Counted from the first letter of the stretch, positions 16,502-23,887 are shown. The stretch is 64,000 nucleotides of DNA from Polynucleobacter sp. JS-JIR-II-b4 (GCF_018687815.1 NZ_CP061306.1:1426001-1490000), one strand, 5' to 3'. Notes: generated from the sequence alone by a model not told the origin. Made by a program: numbers and translations.

Positions 16502-17671
16502 TTAATTGACCGGTACTGCAACGTTACCTACAAAATGAACCCATATGTAGTCACGATCTGTGAGCGCATCTTGGCTTTCAGCTGAGAAAGGCTTCTTATA
16601 AGTCTTGATGAGCCCCTTGTACTCAGGGATTTCATAAAATGCCTCGCGAATTTTTTCACCGTTAGTTGATCCAGCTTTATTAATAGCTAAAGCTGTCAAC
16701 ATAGTCGCATCATATGCATTAGCCGTACCTACCGGCGCTACGATATCATTAACTCCCTTAATCTCAGGATAGCGCTTTTTCAACTCAGCAATCACTTTTT
16801 CGCCAACCGGACTTTGCTTGCCAAAGAAGCTGTAAGTCTGAACGAAAACAACGTCTTTGTAGCGAGGGCCCGCTAATTCATCAAAACGGCCACCCGAGAT
16901 GCCCCAATGTGAAACTACTGGAACATTCCAATTCATGCGCTCTAAAGATTTCATTACTTGCGCAGCTACTCCAGTATTGCCAACCAAAATGATAGAGTCA
17001 GCACCGGCATTTTTAAGGCGCGTCAGCTGAGCAGTAGTATCAATATCATTAGTATTGTATTTTTCTTGGCCCGCAAGCGTAATATTTAAGGCGGCAGCGG
17101 CCTTTTCTAAGCCCTTCATATTTGAATCGCCCCATGGGTTATTCACCAACATAGATCCAGGATGCTTTGACTTGAATTTATCTTGTGCATATTTAAGCAT
17201 TCCATAATCTACACGCTCATCAACTGCCGATACCCTAAACATATAGTTAGGATTTTTATTGTTGTTAGTGATGCCTGTGCCTGCTGCCCATACGCCCATA
17301 TATGGAGTTTTTAATTCAGACATCACGTTAATTAAGGACATAGATACTGGTGTATCGATTCCACCAAACACTACAGCAACCTTCTCCTTCTCAATCAACT
17401 CCCTTGCGGCTAATTGGCCTTTGGCTGGATTTGATTCGTCATCACGTCTTACCAATACTAATTTCTTACCACCCAGTACGCCGCCTTTTGCATTAATTTC
17501 ATCAATCGCCACCGTCATTCCTCGGGTAATGGATTCTCCAGATAATGCGGAGTCTCCAGATAAGGCGGCTACAAGGCCGATTTTGACTTGCTCTTGCGCA
17601 CTAACAGGAGCTGATAGAAACATCAAAGGAAGAAGCAAAGATCCTAAATATTGAGTTGGAGTGAGTTTCAT
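16502..17671 (-). CDS. Substrate-binding protein, LivK/Leu-Ile-Val-type (ABC system 3)
   Basis: Periplasmic receptor of the Peripla_BP_6 family: signal peptide (core LGSLLLPLMFLSAPVSA, cut before QEQVK), then KIGLVAALSGDSALSGE and the hinge-side block ARELIEKEKVAVVFGG. The 389 residues match LivK-like proteins for amides, urea or aromatic acids. It follows the amidohydrolase after 32 bases and precedes livH, so the operon order is enzyme, receptor, permease, fused permease-ATPases. Substrate identity cannot be read, but the enzyme next door suggests a cyclic amide or aminopyrimidine-like compound. Confidence 0.9.
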   Translation of the reverse strand: MKLTPTQYLGSLLLPLMFLSAPVSAQEQVKIGLVAALSGDSALSGESITRGMTVAIDEINAKGGVLGGKKLVLVRRDDESNPAKGQLAARELIEKEKVAVVFGGIDTPVSMSLINVMSELKTPYMGVWAAGTGITNNNKNPNYMFRVSAVDERVDYGMLKYAQDKFKSKHPGSMLVNNPWGDSNMKGLEKAAAALNITLAGQEKYNTNDIDTTAQLTRLKNAGADSIILVGNTGVAAQVMKSLERMNWNVPVVSHWGISGGRFDELAGPRYKDVVFVQTYSFFGKQSPVGEKVIAELKKRYPEIKGVNDIVAPVGTANAYDATMLTALAINKAGSTNGEKIREAFYEIPEYKGLIKTYKKPFSAESQDALTDRDYIWVHFVGNVAVPVN

Positions 17672-17703
17672 GTATTTACCTTTTAAGCAAAAGTGAAGTT
17701 AAG

Positions 17704-18939
17704 TTAAATGTGATGTGGATGATGAATTTCTACTGCATTTCTTGTAAAACTACGTCGTCCATTCTTAAGTCCGAACAAAGGGATGGCTAACTCAGCAATG
17801 GCTTGCGAAGAAGATGTGCAATCGAGCACTACTAAATTTGCTGGATGATTTACTTCAATACCGTAGTTAGAAAGACGCATTAGTTGAGCGGACCTCGTAG
17901 TCACCATATCTAGGCAGTCGTGGAAATTTGGCTCGCTGACATGGGCAATATTTGCATATAGATTCGCCATTCGAATTAATGAGCAATCCCCAAAAGGGGT
18001 AAAGGGATTTAGGACGTTATTCGTAGAAAGACTGCAATTGACTCCATGTTCTAACATTTCATGGACACGGACCACACCTCGATTATGGTTACACGTATGG
18101 TCTCGCCCCATCAAGTAAAGATCAGTTGAAGGCAATACAGTTACCGCCACCCCAGAATCAGAAAGCATTCCAATGACTTCACCCAAGTGCTCAGATGGGA
18201 GATAGGTCAGCTTGGTTACATGCCCAATAGCTACGCGTCCGCCATAGTTAAATTCTTTAGTTTTTTGACATACGTATTCAACGTCTAAATAGTCAGCGTT
18301 ATTTCCAAAATCTAGATGCATGTCGATATCCGCATCGAAATCCTTAGCAATCCGGAATACACGATCGATTTGCTCTTTTGAATCTGCGTCCGTATAGGGT
18401 GCGGCACCTACTACTCTAGCGCCCATTTTCATAGACTCAACCATTAGTTCTTCAGTGCCAAGATTATTAGTCAACCCTTCTTGCGGGAATACGCACACCT
18501 CAACATCAATAGCCCATTTATATTTTTCAATGGCAGCAAACACACCCTCAAGTCCCCGTAGACCAATAACCGGATCAACTTCAACATGGGTACGCATATG
18601 CATCGTACCGTGTGAAATCGATTTCTCTAGAGTCTTGCAAGCACGCTCGAAGACATCATCCTGAGTAAACAACTTCTTTTGAAGTGCAACCTGGCTTATA
18701 GCCTCTTCAATAGTTCCTTTAGAGCTATGACAGCGTGACAATATGCATGACTTATCAAGATGAATATGGGATTCACAGAATGGCGGGATAACTAAGCGCC
18801 CACCCAAATCCAGAATTTCATGGGCTTCGGAAAGGCTCTTTTCAATAGCAACAATCATTCCTTGGTTGATGCCGATATCTACCGTCTCTGTACGCCCGTT
18901 AATTCGAGCATTTTTTAATATTAATTCCATGGCATTCAT
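17704..18939 (-). CDS. Cytosine-deaminase-like amidohydrolase
   Basis: Metal-dependent amidohydrolase of the cytosine deaminase/AtzC branch, which deaminates or hydrolyses ring amines and cyclic amides in the cytoplasm. Metal ligands are visible as HIHLD (about 58-62), a histidine in RTHVEVD, GHVTKL and an aspartate in PSTDLYL; the C-terminal strand NPANLVVLD-like (HPANLVVLD) is family-typical. The 411 residues fit. A second ATG at 18930 gives a start nearer the family norm; neither has a clear ribosome binding site. It opens the ABC system 3 operon and lies about 110 bases downstream of the palindrome at 19049. Cytosine itself seems unlikely given a LivK-type importer. Confidence 0.82.
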   Translation of the reverse strand: MNAMELILKNARINGRTETVDIGINQGMIVAIEKSLSEAHEILDLGGRLVIPPFCESHIHLDKSCILSRCHSSKGTIEEAISQVALQKKLFTQDDVFERACKTLEKSISHGTMHMRTHVEVDPVIGLRGLEGVFAAIEKYKWAIDVEVCVFPQEGLTNNLGTEELMVESMKMGARVVGAAPYTDADSKEQIDRVFRIAKDFDADIDMHLDFGNNADYLDVEYVCQKTKEFNYGGRVAIGHVTKLTYLPSEHLGEVIGMLSDSGVAVTVLPSTDLYLMGRDHTCNHNRGVVRVHEMLEHGVNCSLSTNNVLNPFTPFGDCSLIRMANLYANIAHVSEPNFHDCLDMVTTRSAQLMRLSNYGIEVNHPANLVVLDCTSSSQAIAELAIPLFGLKNGRRSFTRNAVEIHHPHHI

Positions 18940-19048
18940 TAAGTTGAGGCTGAAAACGAAAGTTCACTACAAGCGGAAGAACCGTCAGATTAAGAAATCC
19001 GCGTGGAATTAAATTTAGACCCAAGGAAGAGGTCGAAGATTAGTCATT

Positions 19049-19063
19049 GCACTAAATTAGTGC
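19049..19063. promoter_or_regulatory. Operator-like palindrome upstream of ABC system 3
   Basis: GCACTAA-A-TTAGTGC has perfect 7-base arms around one central base and sits about 110 bases before the amidohydrolase start. It matches the site at 7962-7976 at 13 of 15 positions. A lone AGTGCAG follows 26 bases after the palindrome here and 16 bases after it at 7976, a difference close to one helical turn. Confidence 0.55.
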
Positions 19064-19241
19064 GAATAAATTTTGATAGCCTTTAAATAGTGCAGTGGCA
19101 GCACCGAATTGACTTAATTCAAGAAAAATTAGCAAGATGTAGATTTAAAGAAACCATCTATTAATCGCACATTCAATCGCACGCTCATTTTTTGGTCGGA
19201 TAGGCTATTGATTTATGTGGGGTTTTGAAGACCCGCGACTT

Positions 19242-19293
19242 CTTTTAATCCGTTGGTCGCGAGTTCGAATCTCGCCCGACACACCAGTTATAC
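19242..19293 (+). repeat. Direct repeat copy 2: tRNA-Lys 3' fragment (distal att-like site)
   Basis: This copy matches 2943-2994 at 51 of 52 positions. The bases just before it (ACCCGCGACTT) only loosely resemble the tRNA anticodon stem, and the 5' half of the tRNA is absent, so it cannot make a tRNA. It marks the right edge of the island. Confidence 0.8.
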
Positions 19294-19294
19294 G

Positions 19295-19327
19295 AAGGGA
19301 TCACAGCAATGTGGTCCCTTTTCTTTT
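19295..19327 (+). terminator. Terminator behind the tRNA-Lys fragment
   Basis: AAGGGATCAC pairs with GTGGTCCCTT (one wobble) around a six-base loop and is followed by TTCTTTT. It follows the fragment at the spacing seen for the intact tRNA but has a different sequence, so it came with a different genomic neighbour. Confidence 0.7.
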
Positions 19328-19410
19328 GGTTGTTTGGAATGTGTCGGTAACTTATGGCGGCAATAAGCAATCTGTTGGACCGCTGTAGACTGGGATGACA
19401 GACGACCAAA

Positions 19411-19436
19411 GAAAAAACCACCCGAAGGTGGCTTTA
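19411..19436 (-). terminator. Terminator of the IF-1 gene
   Basis: Read on the minus strand, GCCACC-TTCG-GGTGGT is followed by TTTTT. Together with its flanks it resembles an inverted copy of the tRNA-Lys terminator at 2995, with two differences over about 33 bases. Confidence 0.7.
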
Positions 19437-19526
19437 GTATTTCTTGCTTGCCTAGGGCAGTATCAAAAAAGGCCTGAGATTCTTTACAAATATTTATTTA
19501 ACTTGCAGTTTTAAACCACAAAGCTG

Positions 19527-19787
19527 TCAATGTCGCCTATACGGTGCACTAGTAAAAGATTGCTTTTTCTCAAGATGTCTAAATGTAATACGGCCTTTAC
19601 TCAAGTCATAGGGAGAGACCTCCAAAGAAACCTTATCTCCTGCCAATATACGGATGTGATTTTTTTTCATTCTTCCCGCTGTATAGGCAATAAGCTTATG
19701 GCCATTATCCAAAGTAATTCGATAACGAGAATCTGGCAGAATTTCATCAACAAGACCTTCCATTTCCAGCAAGGCTTCTTTTGCCAT
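19527..19787 (-). CDS. infA: Translation initiation factor IF-1 (accessory, 86-residue type)
   Basis: Small OB-fold factor that binds the 30S A-site during initiation. Core motifs include [30 protein letters not shown] and [10 protein letters not shown]. The length of 86 residues and the basic tail [13 protein letters not shown] match the longer second IF-1 found in Burkholderiales, in addition to the 72-residue copy normally in the ribosomal protein cluster. AAGGA stands six bases before the ATG. It lies between two tRNA-Lys fragments and downstream of a cold-shock gene in the same direction, suggesting joint use under cold or growth change. This is inference. Confidence 0.92.
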   Translation of the reverse strand: MAKEALLEMEGLVDEILPDSRYRITLDNGHKLIAYTAGRMKKNHIRILAGDKVSLEVSPYDLSKGRITFRHLEKKQSFTSAPYRRH

Positions 19788-19800
19788 TTAACATCCTTTA

Positions 19801-19832
19801 TAAAAATAAAAAGCCCAGTCATGCTGGGCTTT
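19801..19832 (-). terminator. Terminator of the cold-shock gene
   Basis: AAAGCCCAG/CTGGGCTTT with a five-base loop, followed on the minus strand by TTTATTTTTA. It lies 41 bases beyond the cold-shock stop and separates it from the IF-1 gene. Confidence 0.8.
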
Positions 19833-19872
19833 GGACCAGGCAAATAATTTCCGCCTGGCATTTGCATCTGAT

Positions 19873-20076
19873 TTAAACAGGTTGAATATTGGATGCTAAC
19901 TTGCCTTTAGGGCCAGTAGTAATATCAAAAGTCACCTTTTGACCTTCAGCTAAAGACTTAAATCCGCTGCTATTGATTGCTGAAAAATGGGCAAATAAAT
20001 CTTCGCCACCGAGTTCAGGGGTAATAAAGCCGAAGCCTTTAGCGTCGTTAAACCATTTCACAATTCCGTTTGCCAT
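19873..20076 (-). CDS. Cold-shock domain protein (CspA family)
   Basis: A 67-residue single-strand RNA/DNA-binding protein acting as an RNA chaperone. RNP1 (KGFGFIT) and RNP2-like (DLFAHFS) motifs are intact, and the start [16 protein letters not shown] is diagnostic. AAGGAA stands eight bases before the ATG. The upstream region is gene-free for about 240 bases and contains a short inverted repeat (CGCAGAACTGCG at about 20167), which would fit the long structured leader common in csp genes. Which csp paralogue this is cannot be told. Confidence 0.95.
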   Translation of the reverse strand: MANGIVKWFNDAKGFGFITPELGGEDLFAHFSAINSSGFKSLAEGQKVTFDITTGPKGKLASNIQPV

Positions 20077-20314
20077 ATCTGACTATTCCTTAAAAAATAT
20101 AAAAGGGACAAAGCCCCAAATGAGGCGAAAGTCAAGAATGGCGGGGGAGATGCTAAGAAGAACTATCGCAGAACTGCGGTATTAATTACTAGTACAACAA
20201 CACTATTAGCTTGAAAATCGCTATATGTATTTTACTCTACTTTTGTCATAAAAGATTACTTACTAACAAATTACCTCTAAAACAGCCATAGGTGCAGGTA
20301 AAAGCGCTTTGGCT

Positions 20315-20364
20315 ATCTATTAGTCGCAAGTTCAAATACTGCCCGACCCACCTGTTATATAAAA
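20315..20364 (+). repeat. Decayed third tRNA-Lys 3' fragment
   Basis: The sequence around GCCCGACCCACC plus GTTATA and AAAA aligns with the 3' half of tRNA-Lys and its flank over about 50 bases with roughly a dozen differences, including changes in the T stem that prevent folding. It carries the same orientation as the other two copies. It suggests an earlier integration whose segment (19294-20314) holds the IF-1 and cold-shock genes. Confidence 0.65.
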
Positions 20365-20365
20365 T

Positions 20366-20393
20366 CCCCCGAACTTACGTTCCGGGGATTTTT
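20366..20393 (+). terminator. Terminator behind the third tRNA fragment
   Basis: CCCCCGAAC/GTTCCGGGG with a four-base loop and one internal mismatch, followed by ATTTTT. It lies right after the fragment, as a tRNA terminator would. Confidence 0.7.
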
Positions 20394-20458
20394 CCGTTGC
20401 CTAGGCGAAATACAGGTCACCCCAGGTGACTATGGGCTTTCCATTGGAGCGAAGTAAG

Positions 20459-21940
20459 TTAGTTCACCAAAGCAATTCCAGGCGGCTTCCACTCCCCCTC
20501 ACCTGGCGGCAATATAGATGGAGGACTCTCTTTTGGCCAGTAAAGACGCATAACCATATAAATTGGACCGTTGGGTGCTGGCAGCCAATTTGCTTCTTTT
20601 GATTTACCTGGTGATTTATTTTGAATGTAGATCGTTACCGATGCATCAGCATTCTTCTTCAACCCTGGCAGCATTGGAGAATTAATTAGATAGCGATTGA
20701 TTGGATTTTCGATTAAGAGTTGCGTCTTGCCATCGTAGATCGTGATGGACCAAAAGGCATTCACCGGTGGAAGTTGACCCTTTACAAAGGTGAACGTGTA
20801 ACTGTGCTTGCTGCCATCAAGCATTTCTCCTTGGCTATCCATGCGAGTTAATGGATACATGGCTTCAACTGAATCGTTTGCGTAGATGCCGGCTTTTGCA
20901 ACAGCAGCGCGTTTTAACCAATCTCCATTGAAGAAAGTACGATCCCCACCAGCTAGGCCGCCCACTCTCCACCCATTAAAGTCTTTACCTCCATTTGCAG
21001 CCATTTTTTCAATCTTCTCCTCACCTTCCTTCATGGCTAAAAGGATTGCAGCTTTGTGTTCGGCCGAGAGATCTTTGAACTCAAACTTTCTGCCGGGTCC
21101 GATACCAATGCTTGCCAATTTTTCCCGGATGGCATTTTCCTCGGGGCCGGCTGGTGCGTACTGAAGGGCAAAGCTTAGATATGCGAAGAAATTGGTTTTC
21201 ACCATCTCTTTATTGATCTTAGGAAAATCAATTGCTGGGGCAGCGACTGGAGTAGGCTGTTTGAGATAAGCCGAAAGCGGTTGCGCTTTATACCCACTTT
21301 GCACCTTAACTACATTGGGCATATCAGCCGCATTGAAAAGTTGAGTGCGATAGATTGCTGCAGAAAATTGGGTTGATGAACGAAAGACTTTTTTAATACC
21401 CTTAGGTGTTTCGCCCTGCCAATCAGGCCCAACTACCATATAGTCGCCAGCCTCATTGCCAGTAGCGCGGCTACCGATATAACCATAATTAAACGTATTA
21501 CCATCGCATAACATCACTGCGTAATAACGCTTTTTATCTACTGCAGGCACCGATAACACCATTGGCTCTGATCTCAAATCCATAAACACAATCGAATAAG
21601 GAGTATCGCTATTGGGCGAGACTACTGTCGTATCTTTATAGGTAAAGACACGCGCCTCATTATTGATTTCATTAAAGGGAGCTTTGAACTGCCCTGAGTC
21701 ACGATCAATCGCGTAGTCATACATGACTGCATAGTTCATGACGATCGGAAGTCCGTAGATGAATCCTTCTTCTGCAATCGCCTTTGTCTCTTCAAGGCTT
21801 GGTACTGGAATGCCCGCTACGGCATCTTTCTTTTCCGTTTGAGAAACGGCATCGTTCTTATTGCTGCATCCAACACTCATTACTGCCACGATGGCCGCAA
21901 TGATTAATCCGATAAAAGCTGAAATGTGGCGATTTTTCAT
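20459..21940 (-). CDS. DUF1254/DUF1214 domain lipoprotein
   Basis: A 493-residue envelope protein of unknown function. The start is placed at 21940, where AGAGGGA precedes an ATG, followed by a short basic N-terminus, a hydrophobic helix and a lipobox-like VGCS (cysteine near residue 25). The DUF1254 part includes IYGLPIVMNYAVMYD and NSDTPYSIVFMDL; the DUF1214 part near the C-terminus has FWSITIYD and NRYLINS. Such proteins are common in environmental bacteria, without an assigned reaction. The neighbour at 22071 is also exported and may be its partner. Both lie beside tRNA fragments and look acquired. Confidence 0.85.
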   Translation of the reverse strand: MKNRHISAFIGLIIAAIVAVMSVGCSNKNDAVSQTEKKDAVAGIPVPSLEETKAIAEEGFIYGLPIVMNYAVMYDYAIDRDSGQFKAPFNEINNEARVFTYKDTTVVSPNSDTPYSIVFMDLRSEPMVLSVPAVDKKRYYAVMLCDGNTFNYGYIGSRATGNEAGDYMVVGPDWQGETPKGIKKVFRSSTQFSAAIYRTQLFNAADMPNVVKVQSGYKAQPLSAYLKQPTPVAAPAIDFPKINKEMVKTNFFAYLSFALQYAPAGPEENAIREKLASIGIGPGRKFEFKDLSAEHKAAILLAMKEGEEKIEKMAANGGKDFNGWRVGGLAGGDRTFFNGDWLKRAAVAKAGIYANDSVEAMYPLTRMDSQGEMLDGSKHSYTFTFVKGQLPPVNAFWSITIYDGKTQLLIENPINRYLINSPMLPGLKKNADASVTIYIQNKSPGKSKEANWLPAPNGPIYMVMRLYWPKESPPSILPPGEGEWKPPGIALVN

Positions 21941-22003
21941 GGTGCCATCCCTCTTTTTTCTCAAGCAATTCGATATTGATACCACTGCACATATGCAGCA
22001 TCA

Positions 22004-22025
22004 CCCACCCTCATCACGGGGTGGG
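22004..22025 (-). terminator. Possible terminator hairpin
   Basis: CCCACCC and GGGTGGG form a 7-bp GC-rich stem around an eight-base loop downstream of the gene at 22071. No clear T run follows on the minus strand, so function is uncertain. Confidence 0.35.
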
Positions 22026-22070
22026 CAGACGCAGAACAAACCTAAACCACTACCGCCGGTCAATAACGCG

Positions 22071-22856
22071 CTATTTTTTGGCGCTGGCGCCAGCGTTGTA
22101 CTGGTAGTTGCCCTCAAGCTGGTCGAGAACGATGGTGTTAGGCGGGTTGGAATCAGCATTCGACGTCAGAGTCATGTCCTTATCCAACTTGCGCGATCTA
22201 AATTTCCATCCCTCCGGCAAGGTTAGGCGGTTGCCAAGAGTTGGCAGGCTTTCGATGGTGTTCTTGGGATCAATCTTCAAGGACAAACTGAACATGGTAT
22301 ACACAGCGCCCTCTGGGGTGATCAGCTCATACACTGTTTCGCCTGCATTGAAGAAAAAGGTATTGGTTCGCTTAGACACCAGCGCCTTATAAGCAGGCAG
22401 GGTTCCAGTGACGGCCTTGCTCAGGTCAGGGGTTTCGAAGAGGCCGAGTACGCGCAAGGGGATCGTGGAGATCACTCTCTCCTTGCAGCCATCCCAGGCC
22501 GTCCCGGTAATGCTGTTCGCTACGAGACGGCGCGGACCATTAAAGAGGACTCCATCGCTCCCGTATTTCTTTTTCAATTCATCTGCATTCAGCGCGCGGA
22601 AGCGTGCGTCCATCACATCGTTGGGTGCCTCAAGGTCCTTGCCAAGAGAATTGTAGTAGTAGCCGATCCCGCTGCCGTTGGCCTGGCGGTTCATGAATAG
22701 TATTTCGTAGAATGCCTTACCGCGCCAGTTTTCAATCTTGATTGGACAGGGATCCGTCAGACCAACTTTTTGGTCGGCTAAGGCCGGTGTCATGCCAACA
22801 AGCAATATGAGCGTTAGCGCAGCTACTTTTATAGTTATATCTGTAATTATCTTCAT
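22071..22856 (-). CDS. Exported protein of unknown function
   Basis: I do not recognise the family. The 261-residue product has a clear Sec signal peptide (hydrophobic core VAALTLILLVGMTPALA, cut before DQKV). The mature part is soluble, with a single cysteine pair (DPCPIK and WDGCKE) that could form a disulfide in the periplasm, and the conserved-looking blocks GIGYYYNSLGKD and TNTFFFNAGETVYELITPEG. Base composition looks richer in G+C than the neighbouring intergenic DNA. It is transcribed in the same direction as the DUF1254 lipoprotein 130 bases downstream. Confidence 0.75.
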   Translation of the reverse strand: MKIITDITIKVAALTLILLVGMTPALADQKVGLTDPCPIKIENWRGKAFYEILFMNRQANGSGIGYYYNSLGKDLEAPNDVMDARFRALNADELKKKYGSDGVLFNGPRRLVANSITGTAWDGCKERVISTIPLRVLGLFETPDLSKAVTGTLPAYKALVSKRTNTFFFNAGETVYELITPEGAVYTMFSLSLKIDPKNTIESLPTLGNRLTLPEGWKFRSRKLDKDMTLTSNADSNPPNTIVLDQLEGNYQYNAGASAKK

Positions 22857-23011
22857 TTAGCTCTCCCGTAAGAAGGTGATATAGCGCTCGAGATGATGAG
22901 TACATATTACTCAAAATCATAAATAATTCTACCTAAGTCGCGTAGATTTATCTATCAAATCAAAAATTACTGCAAGTCTACGATTTAAGTCAAAACCAGA
23001 GTAAACCAAGA

Positions 23012-23134
23012 CCTGTTCTTATTCCAGCCCGCCTAGTTGATCAGCAGTACATCAATCACTACACGCCGATTCTAGAGGTCAGACTTAGGCTTGCAGGTGA
23101 GCGACTGGCTCAACTACTCAATAAAACTTTTTAA
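23012..23134 (+). pseudogene. C-terminal remnant of an S1/P1-type nuclease gene
   Basis: An open stretch ending in TAA at 23132-23134 encodes PARLVDQQYINHYTPILE followed by VRLRLAGERLAQLLNKTF. The RLxLAGxRLAxLLN ending is the hallmark C-terminus of bacterial S1/P1 nucleases (secreted zinc nucleases). The frame closes at a TAG near 22944, and nothing upstream resembles the rest of the enzyme; the next gene there runs the other way. So only about 40 residues of a protein of about 270 survive. It probably marks the edge of a replacement that brought in the DUF1254 genes. The other 180 bases of this gap show only the promoter region of 22856. Confidence 0.65.
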
Positions 23135-23157
23135 TAGTAATTGAAGCTTCAGAAAAA

Positions 23158-23559
23158 CTATTCACAAATACCCGTCAAGAGTAAGCTGCCAGAGAAGAAA
23201 CCAAAAGGTTTTTGCTTCCCCTTTACAAATTCATCAATATTCAAATAATCTACAAAGACCCCACTTTTACTGGCTGCCTTTTGGACCCAAAGTACTTTAA
23301 ATGCATTTTTCTCGCTGCCGGACGCAAGCACCTTAGGATTTTTTAGAGCGTCCATTACATCGCCAAAAACCTCGCCCGTTTTCTTCATCACAGTAAATTT
23401 CTGCCCTATTCTTGAGTTATTTTGCAAAATCTCTAAAGAACCATCATTCTTAATATGAGCATCGCTCATCACTTCGCATTGGTAAATTTTGGAATCAGCC
23501 AAGACTTGCAATGGAGAGGTCAATATGATTACGGAAAGTATATTGAATAAGTAATTCAT
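23158..23559 (-). CDS. Small exported protein of unknown function
   Basis: A 133-residue product with a Sec signal peptide (LFNILSVIILTSPLQVLA, cut before DSKIYQ). The mature part carries two cysteines (YQCEVM and the C-terminal TGICE) that could pair in the periplasm, and a repeated pattern of short strands (GQKFTVMKKTGEVFGDV). I do not recognise a family. It stands alone, with 24 bases between its stop and the nuclease remnant. Confidence 0.65.
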   Translation of the reverse strand: MNYLFNILSVIILTSPLQVLADSKIYQCEVMSDAHIKNDGSLEILQNNSRIGQKFTVMKKTGEVFGDVMDALKNPKVLASGSEKNAFKVLWVQKAASKSGVFVDYLNIDEFVKGKQKPFGFFSGSLLLTGICE

Positions 23560-23643
23560 AGTTTTATCTCTTTGTAATAAGTTCGAAAAAAATCTTTAGA
23601 TCCACTAATTTCTTTTAATCATTCAGCCATACAAAAACCTTCA

Positions 23644-23859
23644 CTACTCATCCCAAGGAAATCTAGCGCGGGACAGCTCCTCCATGATTTCTCGTTTACT
23701 GCGACCGACCCTTCTAGAATGATTGGAGGCTTGCAGACCTTCACTCCCATGATTCGATGGTGTTCCTGATTGCTCCCGCCCCAACTCCTCTGGTGTAGAG
23801 GATTCACTCTTAAGGTCTTCCTTCTTGGCAGGCTCTATATTGGAATGATTAGTTATCAC
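23644..23859 (-). CDS. Small charged hypothetical protein
   Basis: A 71-residue frame with a GTG start and no clear ribosome binding site. The first 45 residues are low-complexity and polar (SESSTPEELGREQSGTPSN), while the end RSKREIMEELSRARFPWDE is charged and helix-like. I do not recognise a family. It may be real, as the tail looks constrained, or a chance frame. Confidence 0.35.
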   Translation of the reverse strand: MITNHSNIEPAKKEDLKSESSTPEELGREQSGTPSNHGSEGLQASNHSRRVGRSKREIMEELSRARFPWDE

Positions 23860-23887
23860 TTAGTACAGGGATTAATTTAAAAATCGA

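Larger units (their letters stand above)
2943..19293. mobile_element. tRNA-Lys-bounded genomic island carrying transporters and C-N hydrolases (no integrase)
   Basis: The block is bounded by the 3' half of tRNA-Lys and a 52-bp direct repeat of it, and it contains only accessory genes: three ABC importers, two amidases, a formamidase-like hydrolase, a cytosine-deaminase-like enzyme, a TSUP permease and a lipocalin-like protein. Flanking genes on the left are housekeeping. No integrase, transposase or regulator gene is present, so it is either a decayed island or was moved by a recombinase encoded elsewhere. Tandem duplication of the tRNA followed by loss is the main alternative. What is seen: repeats and gene content. 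What is inferred: integration. Confidence 0.62.
18940..19526. other. Intergenic region at the right island end
   Basis: No gene is seen in these 587 bases. In order they hold the promoter region of the amidohydrolase operon with the palindrome at 19049, an AGTGCAG half-site at 19089, the tRNA-Lys fragment at 19242 with its own terminator, and the terminator serving the IF-1 gene. Confidence 0.7.
20077..20458. other. Leader region of the cold-shock gene and third tRNA fragment
   Basis: No gene is seen. The left part is the likely promoter and leader of the cold-shock gene, AT-rich, with the inverted repeat CGCAGAACTGCG. The right part holds the decayed tRNA-Lys fragment at 20315 and a terminator. 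The last 65 bases before the next stop codon show nothing clear. Confidence 0.6.

Noticed and set aside
17259-17654. 131-codon open frame on the + strand opposite the LivK-type receptor
   Set aside because: Antisense shadow; the receptor on the other strand has clear family motifs and a signal peptide.
19230-19293. Second functional tRNA-Lys gene
   Set aside because: Only the 3' half is present; no D arm or 5' acceptor strand can be drawn.
20311-20360. Third tRNA-like gene
   Set aside because: The T stem is broken and the 5' half is missing, so it is a relic.
3000-20400. Integrase, transposase or prophage genes in the island
   Set aside because: Every long frame is accounted for by transport, hydrolase or housekeeping genes; no recombinase motif was seen.
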